From JAJKIV01 sp036741775 (GTDB lineage: Bacteria; Gemmatimonadota; Gemmatimonadetes; Gemmatimonadales; Gemmatimonadaceae), in contig DAINRQ010000005.1 in the NCBI GenBank assembly GCA_036741775.1, forward strand, positions 1 through 64,000: a DNA stretch of 64,000 nucleotides, read 5' to 3'. The position numbers and the translations under genes were made by a program. Shown here piece by piece: positions 1-8,754 of the stretch. The notes under the pieces were generated by a model. That model did no database searches, was not told the DNA's origin, and saw nothing but the letters and a program-made list of their open reading frames with translations. Numbering within the stretch: position 1 is the stretch's first letter; every line of letters begins with the position of its first letter.

Positions 1-2
1 CC

Positions 3-167
3 GGCCGGGTCAACGGACCGAACCCGACGAGCGCCGAGTCGCCGCCATGGGTGAAGCTCACGCTCGATGGCGTAACGGTCGGCGAGGGCAGGGCCAAGCT
101 GGGCGAGCGCGTCCATGAGAACGGATTCAGACGGTGGGACAACGTTGCGCGTACGATGCGACGCTAG
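3..167 (+). CDS. C-terminal end of an unidentified protein (partial)
   Basis: An open frame runs from the window edge to a TAG at 165-167, giving 54 residues. It includes WVKLTLDGVTVGEG and ends RRWDNVARTMRR, which has normal protein composition, while the other two plus frames break early or become Arg/Gly-rich. The gene begins upstream of the window. The family is not recognisable from this tail. Confidence 0.4.
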   Translation, partial: GRVNGPNPTSAESPPWVKLTLDGVTVGEGRAKLGERVHENGFRRWDNVARTMRR

Positions 168-655
168 CGACGCGCCGACTAGTGATCAGTCACGGAGGAT
201 CTGATGGGTGCCCGTCGAGGTCCGATTAGGCGATCGACGGGCCGACCTCTCTCGGGATCGACGGGCCGGCCTCGCAATGGCCGCGTAGGGCTCCGCTCAC
301 CGAGTAGCGTGGTCGGCAGGGGATACGGATCGGGCGGATGAGACGGATCACCGCGGATCGCTCCGCGAGGGAGAGCGGCTCTCGCAATGACCTAGAGATG
401 ATCGGAACAGCTCCCATGGACGGTGGCGTCCCGGGCAACCGTTCCCCTCCAATCTCAGGCCGATTGCGAAACCAACCGCGCTGCCGCCCGAGTCATCTTC
501 GTCATCCTGTTAATCCTGTCCATCCCCCTCCTGCCGTTTCCACGCCTGGACCGGTCGAGACGCGGACTCGGGCGATGCGGCTCGGATGACGAAGATGTCC
601 TGTAGGGTACGCGATGGCGCTTGACGGCTCACGTCGCCGACGCGACGGTTGAGCC
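168..655. other. Gene-free stretch upstream of the qhp operon
   Basis: No convincing coding frame is seen in these 488 bases; the open frames are Arg/Pro-rich on both strands. The text around 490-530 (atcttcgtcatcctgttaa) and around 335-370 (gcggatgagacggatcac) resembles degenerate intergenic repeat tracts seen again near 40810, 51572 and 53998. The qhpG promoter presumably lies in the last 100 bases, but no convincing -35/-10 pair was found. Confidence 0.4.
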
Positions 656-2155
656 ATGTTGGTCGACGCCGTCATCCTCGGCGGCGGTCCCGCCGGGGCG
701 GCCGCGGCCCGATTGCTTGCCTCCTGGGGCCATACGGTCGTGGTGCTCGCGCGCACACCCGCACGCCCGGCACTGGCCGAGTCGCTGCCACCCAGCGTGG
801 GCAAGCTGCTCGATCGCATTGGCGTTCGCGCCGCGGTCGACGCGGCCGGCTTTGTTCGCGCCACCGGGAACACGGTCTGGTGGGGCACGCGTGACCCGCG
901 GGTCGAGCGATTCGGTGGTCAGGCCACGGGCTGGCAGGTAGCGCGCGACGTCTTCGACCGGGTCATGCTGGCCGAGGCCGAAGCGCGCGGCGCGCGCGTC
1001 GTTCGCCGCGCCGTCGTTCGCGGCGTTAGGCACGGCGAGGGTGGCGAAGGGAGCCACGCCGTCGACTACCAGGTTGGCGCGCGGCCGCTGTCGATCGGGG
1101 GCCGCTGGGTTCTCGATTGCACGGGGCGAGCTGGACTGATCGCTCGTCAAGGCTGGCGGCGCCCCGACCCGGCGGGGCGGACGCTCGCTGTGGTCGGCGT
1201 GTGGGAGCGGCGCGGCGGTTGGTCGATGCTCCCCGACCCCACGCACACGCTTGTCGAGAGCTACGATGGCGGATGGGCGTGGTCGGTGCCGGCGTCTGCC
1301 ACTCGTCGATACGTGACCGTCATGGTCGACCCGGCGCTCACTCCGGTGCGAACGCCGGACGGGTCGGCCGGGCTCGCAACCATCTATAGGGGCGAGCTGG
1401 CCAGGGCGACGCAGCTCGCCGAGCTGACCTGGGCCGGGCGTGCCCGACTCACGAAGCCGCCGTTCGCGCGCGACGCGTCGTCCTACTCCTCCGCGCGGTT
1501 CGGCGACGACGGCGTGCTCCTCGTCGGGGACGCGGGGTCGTTCGTCGATCCGTTGTCGTCGTTCGGGATCAAGAAAGCGTTGTCGTCGGCATGGCTGGCG
1601 TCGGTGGTGGTTCACACCGCGCTCGGGGACGAGGGGATGCGCGGGCACGCCGTGGAGCTGTTCGAGCGACGCGAGCAGGCGATGGCCGAGGCCCTCCGGC
1701 GCAGATTCGCCGAGCTGTCGCGCGATGCCGCCGGCGCCCAGCCGGCAGAGACGGACTTCTGGCGGACGCGTGCCGGGACAGAGGTGGCGGACGATGGCGA
1801 GCCGGACGTCGCCGCACTGCGGCAGGATCCGGACGTGGTGGCCGCGTTCAACGACATGCGTCAGAGGTCGTCCATCGCGTTGCGGCCATCCGCCCAGCTG
1901 CGGCGCGCGGAGCGGCCGACGGTTCGCGCCGATCGCGTTACCCTCGAGGAGCATCTGGTCGTTCCGGCGTTTCGCGATGGTGTGCGATACCTCCGCAGCG
2001 TCGACCTCGTGCAGATCGTCGCGCTCGCGCCGGACCACGATCAGGTCCCCGAACTCTACGCCGCCTACACGCGAGCCGCCGGGCCGGCCGCGCTCCCAGA
2101 CTTCCTCGGCGCACTGTCGGTGCTCGTGGGGAAGCGGATGCTCGATCTTGCTTGA
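656..2155 (+). CDS. qhpG: QhpG-type FAD-dependent monooxygenase
   Basis: The 499-residue product has an N-terminal Rossmann dinucleotide fold (GGGPAG at residues 9-14) and the second FAD motif GDAGSFVDPLSSFG, the arrangement of the tryptophan-halogenase/LodB/QhpG flavoprotein group. A WAWSVP segment sits where halogenases have WxWxIP. In characterised qhp operons QhpG hydroxylates the QhpC tryptophan that becomes cysteine tryptophylquinone (CTQ). Here it is the first gene of a run containing every other qhp gene, which favours QhpG over a halogenase. The start is ATG 656. In Paracoccus qhpG lies at the other end of the cluster, so the order differs. Confidence 0.85.
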   Translation: MLVDAVILGGGPAGAAAARLLASWGHTVVVLARTPARPALAESLPPSVGKLLDRIGVRAAVDAAGFVRATGNTVWWGTRDPRVERFGGQATGWQVARDVFDRVMLAEAEARGARVVRRAVVRGVRHGEGGEGSHAVDYQVGARPLSIGGRWVLDCTGRAGLIARQGWRRPDPAGRTLAVVGVWERRGGWSMLPDPTHTLVESYDGGWAWSVPASATRRYVTVMVDPALTPVRTPDGSAGLATIYRGELARATQLAELTWAGRARLTKPPFARDASSYSSARFGDDGVLLVGDAGSFVDPLSSFGIKKALSSAWLASVVVHTALGDEGMRGHAVELFERREQAMAEALRRRFAELSRDAAGAQPAETDFWRTRAGTEVADDGEPDVAALRQDPDVVAAFNDMRQRSSIALRPSAQLRRAERPTVRADRVTLEEHLVVPAFRDGVRYLRSVDLVQIVALAPDHDQVPELYAAYTRAAGPAALPDFLGALSVLVGKRMLDLA

Positions 2156-2244
2156 CGGCGTTCGGTGCGATCCGTATAACTCTCGACCTTCTCGCGGCGC
2201 GATGTGACGAAGCGAAGGAGGTCGTCGACGACAAGGCAGAGGTC

Positions 2245-3969
2245 ATGAGTCGCTCCCTATCGCTCGTCTTGTTGTGCGCGCTCACCACTGGCGCATCCGC
2301 GCAGGCGACACCCGCTGCGGGACCTGTGCCGCCGGGTCAACGGGCCGAGCCCGCGCGCAAGGACACGACGCCCGGGTTCGTGATCCGCGATCAAGCTGTC
2401 ATCGCGAACTGCGCCGGGTGCCACGTGCGTGATTCCGCCGGGCACATGGAACGCCTCTCCTACATGCGCAAGACTCCCGAAGGGTGGGAGAGCTCCATCC
2501 GGCGCATGGTCGTGCTGCAGGACGTGCGTCTCGATCCGGCCGCCGCGCGCGCGATCAACAAGTACTTCTCCAATCACCAGGGCCTCGCGCCTGCCGAAGC
2601 CACGCCGGCTCGGTTCGAGGCCGAGCGGCGGATGATCGACCATCAGTATACCGCCGATGCGCGGACGGAGCGGACGTGCCGCGCCTGCCACTCGTTAGGG
2701 CGAGTGATGTCGCAGCGGCGCACGCGGGATGAGTGGGAGCTGTTGCTGGCGACGCATCGCGCGTATTACCCGCTGGTCGATTTCCAGGCGTTCCGTCGTG
2801 GCGGTCCGCCGCCGCCGGACAGTGCGGGCGCACCGCACCCGATGGACATCGCGGTGACGCACCTCGCGCGCGCGTTCCCGTTGCGCACGCCGGACTGGGC
2901 GGCGTGGTCGGCGACCATGCGTCCGCCGCGGATCGAGGGAGAATGGGTTCTCGCCGGGAGCGAGCCTGGACGCGGTCCGTTCTCGGGCCGGCTCACGGTC
3001 ACCAGGTCGGCAACCGCCGACGATGAGTTCACGACGCGCGCGACCTATCAGTACGCCAGGGGCGGGACGGTGGTCACGCGTGAAGGGCGCGCGATCGTGT
3101 ATACCGGGTTCCAGTGGCGCGGTCGCTCGAACGAGTCCGGCGCGCCGGCGGACAGCGCGTGGCGCGAGGTGATGTTCGTGGAGCCGGGGTGGCAGGAGAT
3201 GTCGGGGCGGTGGTTCAAGGGTGGCTACGACGAGTTCGGCATGGATGTCTCGCTCAGGAGACTCTCCGCCGGTCCGGTGCTGGCCTCGGTGTATCCGCGC
3301 GCGTTGCGCGCCGGCGCGCGGAACCAGCAGGTGACGGTGACCGGCGCGAACCTGCCGCGTGAGACGCAAGCTCAAGCGGTGGACTTCGGGCCCGGCGTTC
3401 GGGTCGAGCAGATCGTACGCGCGGATCCCGACTCGCTGGTCGTTCGAGTCGCTGTCGATTCGGCGGCGTCCGTGGGCGCACGCGACCTCTTTCTCGCCGG
3501 CGCGGCGCTGCGGGGTGCTGCCATCGTCTACGACAAGGTGGCGCGCATCAAGGTGACGCCGCTCGCGGGGATGGCACGAGTCGGTGGCGCCGCCTACCCC
3601 AAGCAGTATCAGCAATTCGAAGCAATCGCCTATCACAACGGCGCGGACGCCAAACCGGATACCGAGGACGACATCGAGATCGGACCGGTGGACGTGGCCT
3701 GGGGCCTCGAGGAGTACGGGGTGACCTTCGACGACGACGACGTGAAGTTCGTCGGTCGCATCGACCAGCGCGGCCTCTTTACCCCGAACCTCGACGGTCC
3801 GAACCGGCAGCGCAGCGGGAACCGGAACAACATCGGTGACGTGTGGGTGGTCGCGACGTATCAGCCTGACGAGAACGGGAATGGCGCGCGGCCGCTCAAG
3901 GCGCGCGCGCATCTGCTCGTCACGGTTCCTCTCTACCTGCGGTGGGAGCCGTGGAAGGGCGAGCCATGA
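2245..3969 (+). CDS. qhpA: Quinohemoprotein amine dehydrogenase alpha subunit (diheme)
   Basis: The 574-residue product starts with a signal peptide (cleavage likely after GASAQA, near residue 21) and has two c-type heme motifs, C56AGCH60 and C145RACH149, in an N-terminal diheme cytochrome region. Beta-rich domains follow, including an IPT/TIG-like stretch (SVYPRALRAG...VTVTGANLP). This is the domain order of the QHNDH alpha subunit, which accepts electrons from the CTQ cofactor in gamma and passes them to periplasmic carriers. The start is ATG 2245. Its stop overlaps the qhpD start as ATGA at 3966-3969, indicating translational coupling. Confidence 0.9.
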   Translation: MSRSLSLVLLCALTTGASAQATPAAGPVPPGQRAEPARKDTTPGFVIRDQAVIANCAGCHVRDSAGHMERLSYMRKTPEGWESSIRRMVVLQDVRLDPAAARAINKYFSNHQGLAPAEATPARFEAERRMIDHQYTADARTERTCRACHSLGRVMSQRRTRDEWELLLATHRAYYPLVDFQAFRRGGPPPPDSAGAPHPMDIAVTHLARAFPLRTPDWAAWSATMRPPRIEGEWVLAGSEPGRGPFSGRLTVTRSATADDEFTTRATYQYARGGTVVTREGRAIVYTGFQWRGRSNESGAPADSAWREVMFVEPGWQEMSGRWFKGGYDEFGMDVSLRRLSAGPVLASVYPRALRAGARNQQVTVTGANLPRETQAQAVDFGPGVRVEQIVRADPDSLVVRVAVDSAASVGARDLFLAGAALRGAAIVYDKVARIKVTPLAGMARVGGAAYPKQYQQFEAIAYHNGADAKPDTEDDIEIGPVDVAWGLEEYGVTFDDDDVKFVGRIDQRGLFTPNLDGPNRQRSGNRNNIGDVWVVATYQPDENGNGARPLKARAHLLVTVPLYLRWEPWKGEP

Positions 3970-5387
3970 CGTTACTGCGGCGCGGGGAGTACCACGCGTT
4001 CGAGGCCGACGGCGCCCCGTATGTGTACCTCGTGCCGTCGGCGGCCGTCTTCAAGCTGGATGACGCATCGACGGCGGTCCTCGACGCGCTCGGCGACCAG
4101 GACGTGGAGCCTAACGATCTCCTGCGCGGCCTCAGTGACCGATTTCCGGTCGCGGACGTGCGGGCGTCGGTCGAGGACCTTCTCAACGTGCGCGCCGTGC
4201 GGCTCGTCGAACGGCCGGTGGAACCGCCGGTGGCATCGCCCCCGCGCAAGCGGATCCCGCTCACGACGCTCGTACTCAACGTGACGAGCAAGTGCAATCT
4301 GTCGTGCACGTACTGTTACGAGTACGGCGAGGACAAGATCGTCGAGGCGTCGCGAAAACCGCGGTTCATGAACGAGGAGACGGCGCGGCAGAGCGTCGAT
4401 TTCATGTTCGCCGAGGCGGGCGATTCGCCCACCGTGCACCTGACGTTCTTCGGGGGCGAGACGCTCCTCAACTTCAAGGTGCTCCGCTCCGCCCTCGCGT
4501 ACGCGCGGGAGCGCGCAGAGTCGTTAGGCAAGACGGTGGATGCGAGCCTGACGACGAACGCGACGCTGCTCCGCGAGGAGATCATCGACTGGATCGTCGA
4601 GAACGATGTCGGTGTCACGGTATCGATGGACGGCGGCAAGGAGCAGCAGGACAAGTTCCGCGTCTTCAGTAACGGGATGGGGAGCTACGACATGGTGCTC
4701 CCCAACATCCGGATGCTGCTCGAGCGCCATCGCCGCCGTCCGGTGGGCGCTCGCGTCACGCTCACGAAGCAGAACCTCGACGTCGAGGGGATTTACCGCC
4801 ATCTCCGCGACGAGCTCGGGTTCTGGGAGGTCGGGTTCGCACCGGTGACGACGTCGTGGCAGCGCGACTACGCGATCCAGGAGGACGGCTTCGAGGCGAT
4901 GCTCGGCCAGTTCCAGCGGCTCGCGCACGAGTTCCTCCAGTACGCGCTGGGCGGGCGGCACCACGGATTCTCGAACGTGCGTGACACGCTCGAGGAGATC
5001 CACAAGGGAATGAGCAAGGCCTATCCGTGTGGCGCCGGGCTCGGGCTCATGGGCGTGGCGACAGACGGGGACGTGGCACTCTGTCACCGCTTCGCGGGGT
5101 CCGATAGCCATCGCATCGGGTCGGTCACCGAGGGGATCGACAGAACGAAGCAGGACGATTTCCTCACGCGCCATCACATCGCGAACAAGACGGACTGCTC
5201 GACCTGCTGGGCGCGCCCGTTGTGTGCCGGGGGATGCTATCACGAGGCGCACACGCGGTACGGCTCGACGGAGCGCCCGAACCTGCATTACTGCGAGTGG
5301 ATCCGGCGCTGGACCGACACCTGCCTGCGCGTCTACGGGACGCTGGCGGAGCGGAAGCCGGAGTATCTGCGGCAGTTCGATGCCTGA
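3966..5387 (+). CDS. qhpD: Radical SAM/SPASM maturase that crosslinks the gamma subunit (QhpD)
   Basis: The 473-residue product carries the radical SAM cluster motif C110NLSCTYC117 (CxxxCxxC) after an about 100-residue N-terminal region that suits a peptide-recognition domain. The C-terminal third has SPASM-type cysteines (YPCGAGLGL, CHRFAGSD, CSTCWARPLCAGGC, HYC). QhpD is known to form the three intrapeptidyl Cys-to-Asp/Glu thioethers in QhpC in the cytoplasm. The gene is coupled to qhpA by ATGA and sits directly before its substrate gene, as in known qhp operons. Confidence 0.92.
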   Translation: MTLLRRGEYHAFEADGAPYVYLVPSAAVFKLDDASTAVLDALGDQDVEPNDLLRGLSDRFPVADVRASVEDLLNVRAVRLVERPVEPPVASPPRKRIPLTTLVLNVTSKCNLSCTYCYEYGEDKIVEASRKPRFMNEETARQSVDFMFAEAGDSPTVHLTFFGGETLLNFKVLRSALAYARERAESLGKTVDASLTTNATLLREEIIDWIVENDVGVTVSMDGGKEQQDKFRVFSNGMGSYDMVLPNIRMLLERHRRRPVGARVTLTKQNLDVEGIYRHLRDELGFWEVGFAPVTTSWQRDYAIQEDGFEAMLGQFQRLAHEFLQYALGGRHHGFSNVRDTLEEIHKGMSKAYPCGAGLGLMGVATDGDVALCHRFAGSDSHRIGSVTEGIDRTKQDDFLTRHHIANKTDCSTCWARPLCAGGCYHEAHTRYGSTERPNLHYCEWIRRWTDTCLRVYGTLAERKPEYLRQFDA

Positions 5388-5405
5388 CGACTTGGAGAGC
5401 ACCAC

Positions 5406-5747
5406 GTGCGACACCTGACGCCGATCAATCGCAAGGCCCGGCACATTGCGGAGACGACCGAGCAGGACGTCGTCGCGCTGCAGGGAGGCACCGGCGGTCC
5501 GCCGACACCAACGGGCCCACACATCCCGCTCGGCTGCTCGTTCGTGTTCTCGCCGGGGTGGGAAACCGATTCGAGTGGTGGAACGGCGGGGCTCTGCCAG
5601 CCGGTGGAGCGCGACCTGTTCGACTGCCACATCACGTGCTTCTGGCCAGCGCACGTCCCGGACCTGTACAACTACGCGCCCGACTGGACGGCGAAGTGTG
5701 CGTCGGCCCAGAAGGATTGGCGAAAGATCGACCTCATCTTTCCATGA
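5406..5747 (+). CDS. qhpC: Quinohemoprotein amine dehydrogenase gamma subunit (CTQ-bearing)
   Basis: The 113-residue product has a GTG start at 5406 behind ttggagag. All residues needed for the caged CTQ peptide are present. Cys44/Glu53, Cys64/Asp70 and Cys78/Asp86 can form the thioethers, and Cys74 with Trp80 the cysteine tryptophylquinone. The spacings equal those I recall for the Paracoccus subunit (7-16, 27-33, 41-49, 37-43) with a constant offset of 37. The first roughly 30-37 residues act as a leader rather than a classical Sec signal and would be removed by QhpE. The stop overlaps qhpB as ATGA at 5744-5747. Confidence 0.93.
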   Translation: MRHLTPINRKARHIAETTEQDVVALQGGTGGPPTPTGPHIPLGCSFVFSPGWETDSSGGTAGLCQPVERDLFDCHITCFWPAHVPDLYNYAPDWTAKCASAQKDWRKIDLIFP

Positions 5748-6922
5748 CGGCGTACCGCGTAAACGGCGCAAGACCTGTTAGGGGCGCAAGGCCCTGCGTA
5801 GTTCGCGCTTTTCGCTCTTTAGCTCCCTGCGTCGTTCTTGGGATGATGCTGGTGCCCGCAGCGGAGTCCGGCGGTCAGAGCGGGGGGAACGGGACGATCT
5901 ACGTCGGCACGTACAACAAGACCATCCTCGTCGTCAACGAGTCGAACCTCAGGGTCGTCGACTCGATCCCCGTATCGGTCGGGATCCCGACGAGCATGAT
6001 TCTCTCCGCGGATCGCAAACGCTTCTACGTGCTCGACCCGCAATTCGAGAACGTCGAGGTCATCGACATCGCCACGCGGAAGGCCGTCGACAAGTTCACT
6101 CTCTCGTCAGGCAACACGCGTGTGCGCTTGTGGGGCATCAACGTCGATCCGCGCGAGCGGTTCGCCGTGGTGCTCGTCAAGACGTATACGAAGAAGCTCG
6201 ACCGGTTCGAGGTCGGGAAGCCGACGCTGCTCCGCTACGATCTGGCGAAGAAGACTGTCACCGACACCATCCCGTGGCCCAAGGGCGAGGAGCGAGACGG
6301 AGCGCAGATCATCTTCTCCCCCGATGGGGAGCTCATGTACTTCTTCACGACGGACGACGTCCTCGTGTACAGCACCGATTCGCTGAAGCAGGTCGATCGG
6401 TGGGAGTACTCACGGACGTTGTTCGAGGAAGGGCTCGGACGACTCAACTTCTTCTTCCCGAATGACATCTACGAGGAGCCCGGCTTCTACACGGGACTCT
6501 TCCGGATCACCGACCCGGTGAACCGTCGCACGCTCATGGGTGTCGCGCGAGTGGATCTCGTGAAGCGCACCGTGGACTTCTACACGTTGGGTCCCAGCGA
6601 ACCGGTGAACTTCCGTCTCGCGCCGGGGCGGCGGCGCGCCTACGGGCTTCGCCAGCAGGTTGGCCGGTACGAGTTCTGGACGTTCGACCTCGACGGCAGG
6701 CGGGTCGCGCAGCGGACGGAGTTCCGCGGCCGTCCGCGCATGGGGCTCACGCCGAGCACGAATGGACGGCAACTCTACATCCACACGGCCGGCCCCACGA
6801 TCGACGTCTACGACGCGAACACCTTCCGTCATCAGCGCACGGTCGATCTCGGGGCCGATATGACGGGCCTCGTCATCATCCCGGCAGCACCAGCGGCGCG
6901 CCAGGCCAATGCCGGGCGGTGA
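5744..6922 (+). CDS. qhpB: Quinohemoprotein amine dehydrogenase beta subunit (beta-propeller)
   Basis: The product is 392 residues from ATG 5744, which overlaps the qhpC stop. Residues from about 54 onward (TIYVGTYNKTILVVNESNL) show the YVTN-like seven-bladed propeller of the QHNDH beta subunit, with repeated SADRK, SPDGE and STNGR blade turns. It forms part of the substrate pocket over the CTQ peptide. The signal peptide is preceded by an unusual Arg-rich N-terminus, so translation may begin later (two ATGs in the signal core near 5842). A 27-bp inverted repeat at 6932-7009 follows. Confidence 0.88.
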   Translation: MTAYRVNGARPVRGARPCVVRAFRSLAPCVVLGMMLVPAAESGGQSGGNGTIYVGTYNKTILVVNESNLRVVDSIPVSVGIPTSMILSADRKRFYVLDPQFENVEVIDIATRKAVDKFTLSSGNTRVRLWGINVDPRERFAVVLVKTYTKKLDRFEVGKPTLLRYDLAKKTVTDTIPWPKGEERDGAQIIFSPDGELMYFFTTDDVLVYSTDSLKQVDRWEYSRTLFEEGLGRLNFFFPNDIYEEPGFYTGLFRITDPVNRRTLMGVARVDLVKRTVDFYTLGPSEPVNFRLAPGRRRAYGLRQQVGRYEFWTFDLDGRRVAQRTEFRGRPRMGLTPSTNGRQLYIHTAGPTIDVYDANTFRHQRTVDLGADMTGLVIIPAAPAARQANAGR

Positions 6923-6931
6923 AACCCGCAC

Positions 6932-7009
6932 GAATCGGGGTCAGATTCGAATAACATCGTATTCCCGCGGTCGCGCGCGAATGATGTTATTCGAATCTGA
7001 CCCCGATTC
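6932..7009. repeat. Perfect 27-bp inverted repeat (REP-like palindrome)
   Basis: Arms at 6932-6958 and 6983-7009 are exact reverse complements around a 24-base GC-rich loop. The arms contain GGGGTCAGATTCGAATAA, similar to intergenic palindromes elsewhere associated with REP/RAYT tyrosine transposases. It lies inside the qhp operon between qhpB and qhpF, so it could stabilise mRNA or attenuate readthrough. No U-tract follows. It shares GGGGTCAGA with 57450-57516. Confidence 0.8.
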
Positions 7010-7023
7010 TGGGGCCCGACGTG

Positions 7024-8754
7024 ATGATCGACGCTGACCTGCGTCGCCTGGTCGGGTACGTCGCCCCGTACTGGCGGCGACTCGTGCTCGTGCTCGCCCT
7101 GTCGCTGGTCAGCACCGGGCTGTCGCTCCTCCTGCCGTATCTCGTGCGAGCGCTCGTCGACCGCGCGCTCCTCGGACGCGATTCCGCGGCGCTCGTGCGC
7201 ATCGTGCTCGCGTTCGCCGGGCTCACGCTCACGAGCTTCGCGCTCAACGTCGTGAGTGGGCTTCGGTACACGCGCGTGTCGGCGGATATCCTCTTCGACA
7301 TGCGGCTCGCACTGTTCCGGCATCTGCAGCGGCTGTCGCCGCGATTCTACGCCGCAATGCCGCTCGGGCAGATCGCGTCGCGCATCAACAGCGACATCGG
7401 CGAGATTCAGCGCGTCGCCGCGGAAATCGCGCTCGCGTGGATAGGCAACGTCGTCTTCCTCGCCGGCGCGGTCGCGATTCTCATCTACCTCGATCCGCTG
7501 TTGTTCGCGGTGAGTCTCGCCGTGCTGCCGCTGTCACTGTTCGCGCTCATCCGGTACCGGCGCAAGCTCGAGACCTCCATCGCCGGCGTGCGCGACCGGA
7601 GTGCCGACATCGGGACGTTCCTGATCGAAGCGCTCCAGGGGATGCGCCTCGTCGTGTCGCATAACGCGCAGGAGCGGGAAGCAGCGCGATTCCGCGAAAG
7701 GAACGACGGGTTCGTGGACGCGCTGATGCGCATGCGGCGGCTCACGTACCTTTCGGGAGGCGTACCGGGGCTGCTGCTCGCCGCGGGCAGTGGGCTGGTC
7801 TTTCTCGTCGGTGGTTGGCGTGTCATCGACGGCACGATCACCATGGGCACGCTCGTCGCGTTCGTCGCGTACCAGATGCGACTCCTCGGCCCAGTGCAGG
7901 GGCTCATGGGGCTGTACGCGAGCGTCGCGACCGCCCGCGTATCGCTCAGGCGCGTCCACGAGATTCTCGATACGCCGCCCGAGGTCACTGAAGCCGAGCA
8001 CGCGATACCCCTTCCGTCGGCGCGAGGAGAAATCGACCTCGAGGGCGTCACCTTCACGTTCGGGCGTGGTGCGCCGGTGCTGGACGGCGTTCACTTGACG
8101 GTCGCTGCCGGCCAGCGGGTCGCGATCGTTGGCGCGAGCGGGGGCGGAAAGTCGACGATCGCCGATCTACTCGTCAGGCAGCTCGATCCGTCGGGCGGCC
8201 GGATCCTGCTCGATGGTCACGACCTCCGCGACCTGAAGCTGGCGGATCTCCGACGCCAGGTCGTCGTCGTGGACCAGGACCCGTTCATCTTCAACACGAC
8301 GGTCGCCGAGAACATCCGGTATGCGCGGCCCGACGCATCCGCTGCGGACGTGATCGCCGCGGCACGCTCGGCCGGCCTCGGCGAGCTGCTCGACCGCTTG
8401 CCACAGGGGATCGATACGCCTGTTGGCGAACGCGGGCGCGCCCTCTCGGCGGGCGAGCGGCAGCGCGTGGCGATCGCGCGCGCGTTCCTCGCCGACCCGG
8501 CGGTGCTCGTGCTCGACGAAGCGACCGGCGCCGTGGACCCCGCGATGGAGGCGCAGGTCATGGCCGGATACGAGGCCGTGATGCGTGGACGGACGACGAT
8601 TGTCATCTCGCACCGCCTCGAGCCCGCGCGCCGGGCGGATCGCGTCGTGGTGCTGGAGAAGGGGCAGATCGTCGAGGAAGGTCCGGCGGACACGCTCGTC
8701 GCACGTGGAGGCGCGTTCGCCGGGCTGTTCGGGGTGTTACAGCCGGCGGGGTGA
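7024..8754 (+). CDS. qhpF: ABC exporter for the QhpC peptide (QhpF)
   Basis: A fused half-transporter of 576-577 residues. Six transmembrane segments occupy about residues 20-300, followed by a nucleotide-binding domain with Walker A GASGGGKST (about 371-379), signature LSAGE (about 475), Walker B VLVLDE (about 495-500) and an H-loop TTIVISH. In qhp operons QhpF is needed to export the crosslinked gamma subunit to the periplasm. A GTG at 7021 sits directly before the ATG, so either could start. The stop overlaps the next gene (GTGA at 8751-8754). Confidence 0.85.
   Translation: MIDADLRRLVGYVAPYWRRLVLVLALSLVSTGLSLLLPYLVRALVDRALLGRDSAALVRIVLAFAGLTLTSFALNVVSGLRYTRVSADILFDMRLALFRHLQRLSPRFYAAMPLGQIASRINSDIGEIQRVAAEIALAWIGNVVFLAGAVAILIYLDPLLFAVSLAVLPLSLFALIRYRRKLETSIAGVRDRSADIGTFLIEALQGMRLVVSHNAQEREAARFRERNDGFVDALMRMRRLTYLSGGVPGLLLAAGSGLVFLVGGWRVIDGTITMGTLVAFVAYQMRLLGPVQGLMGLYASVATARVSLRRVHEILDTPPEVTEAEHAIPLPSARGEIDLEGVTFTFGRGAPVLDGVHLTVAAGQRVAIVGASGGGKSTIADLLVRQLDPSGGRILLDGHDLRDLKLADLRRQVVVVDQDPFIFNTTVAENIRYARPDASAADVIAAARSAGLGELLDRLPQGIDTPVGERGRALSAGERQRVAIARAFLADPAVLVLDEATGAVDPAMEAQVMAGYEAVMRGRTTIVISHRLEPARRADRVVVLEKGQIVEEGPADTLVARGGAFAGLFGVLQPAG

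Noticed and set aside
629..2038. Long antisense open frame over qhpG
   Set aside because: It is Arg/Pro/His-rich, a common mirror of high-GC coding sequence; many similar shadow frames exist across the window (for example 2695-3912, 4524-5771, 40713-42737, 46110-47525, 58227-60137).
656..2155. Flavin-dependent tryptophan halogenase
   Set aside because: The motifs are shared by the wider family, and the position at the head of a complete qhp operon makes QhpG the better call.
6987..7004. tRNA T-loop-like sequence (ttcgaatct)
   Set aside because: It is part of the inverted repeat arm and no cloverleaf can be built around it.
6932..7009. Rho-independent terminator after qhpB
   Set aside because: The hairpin is long and perfect but has no U-tract on either strand and lies inside the operon; it is better described as a REP-like palindrome.
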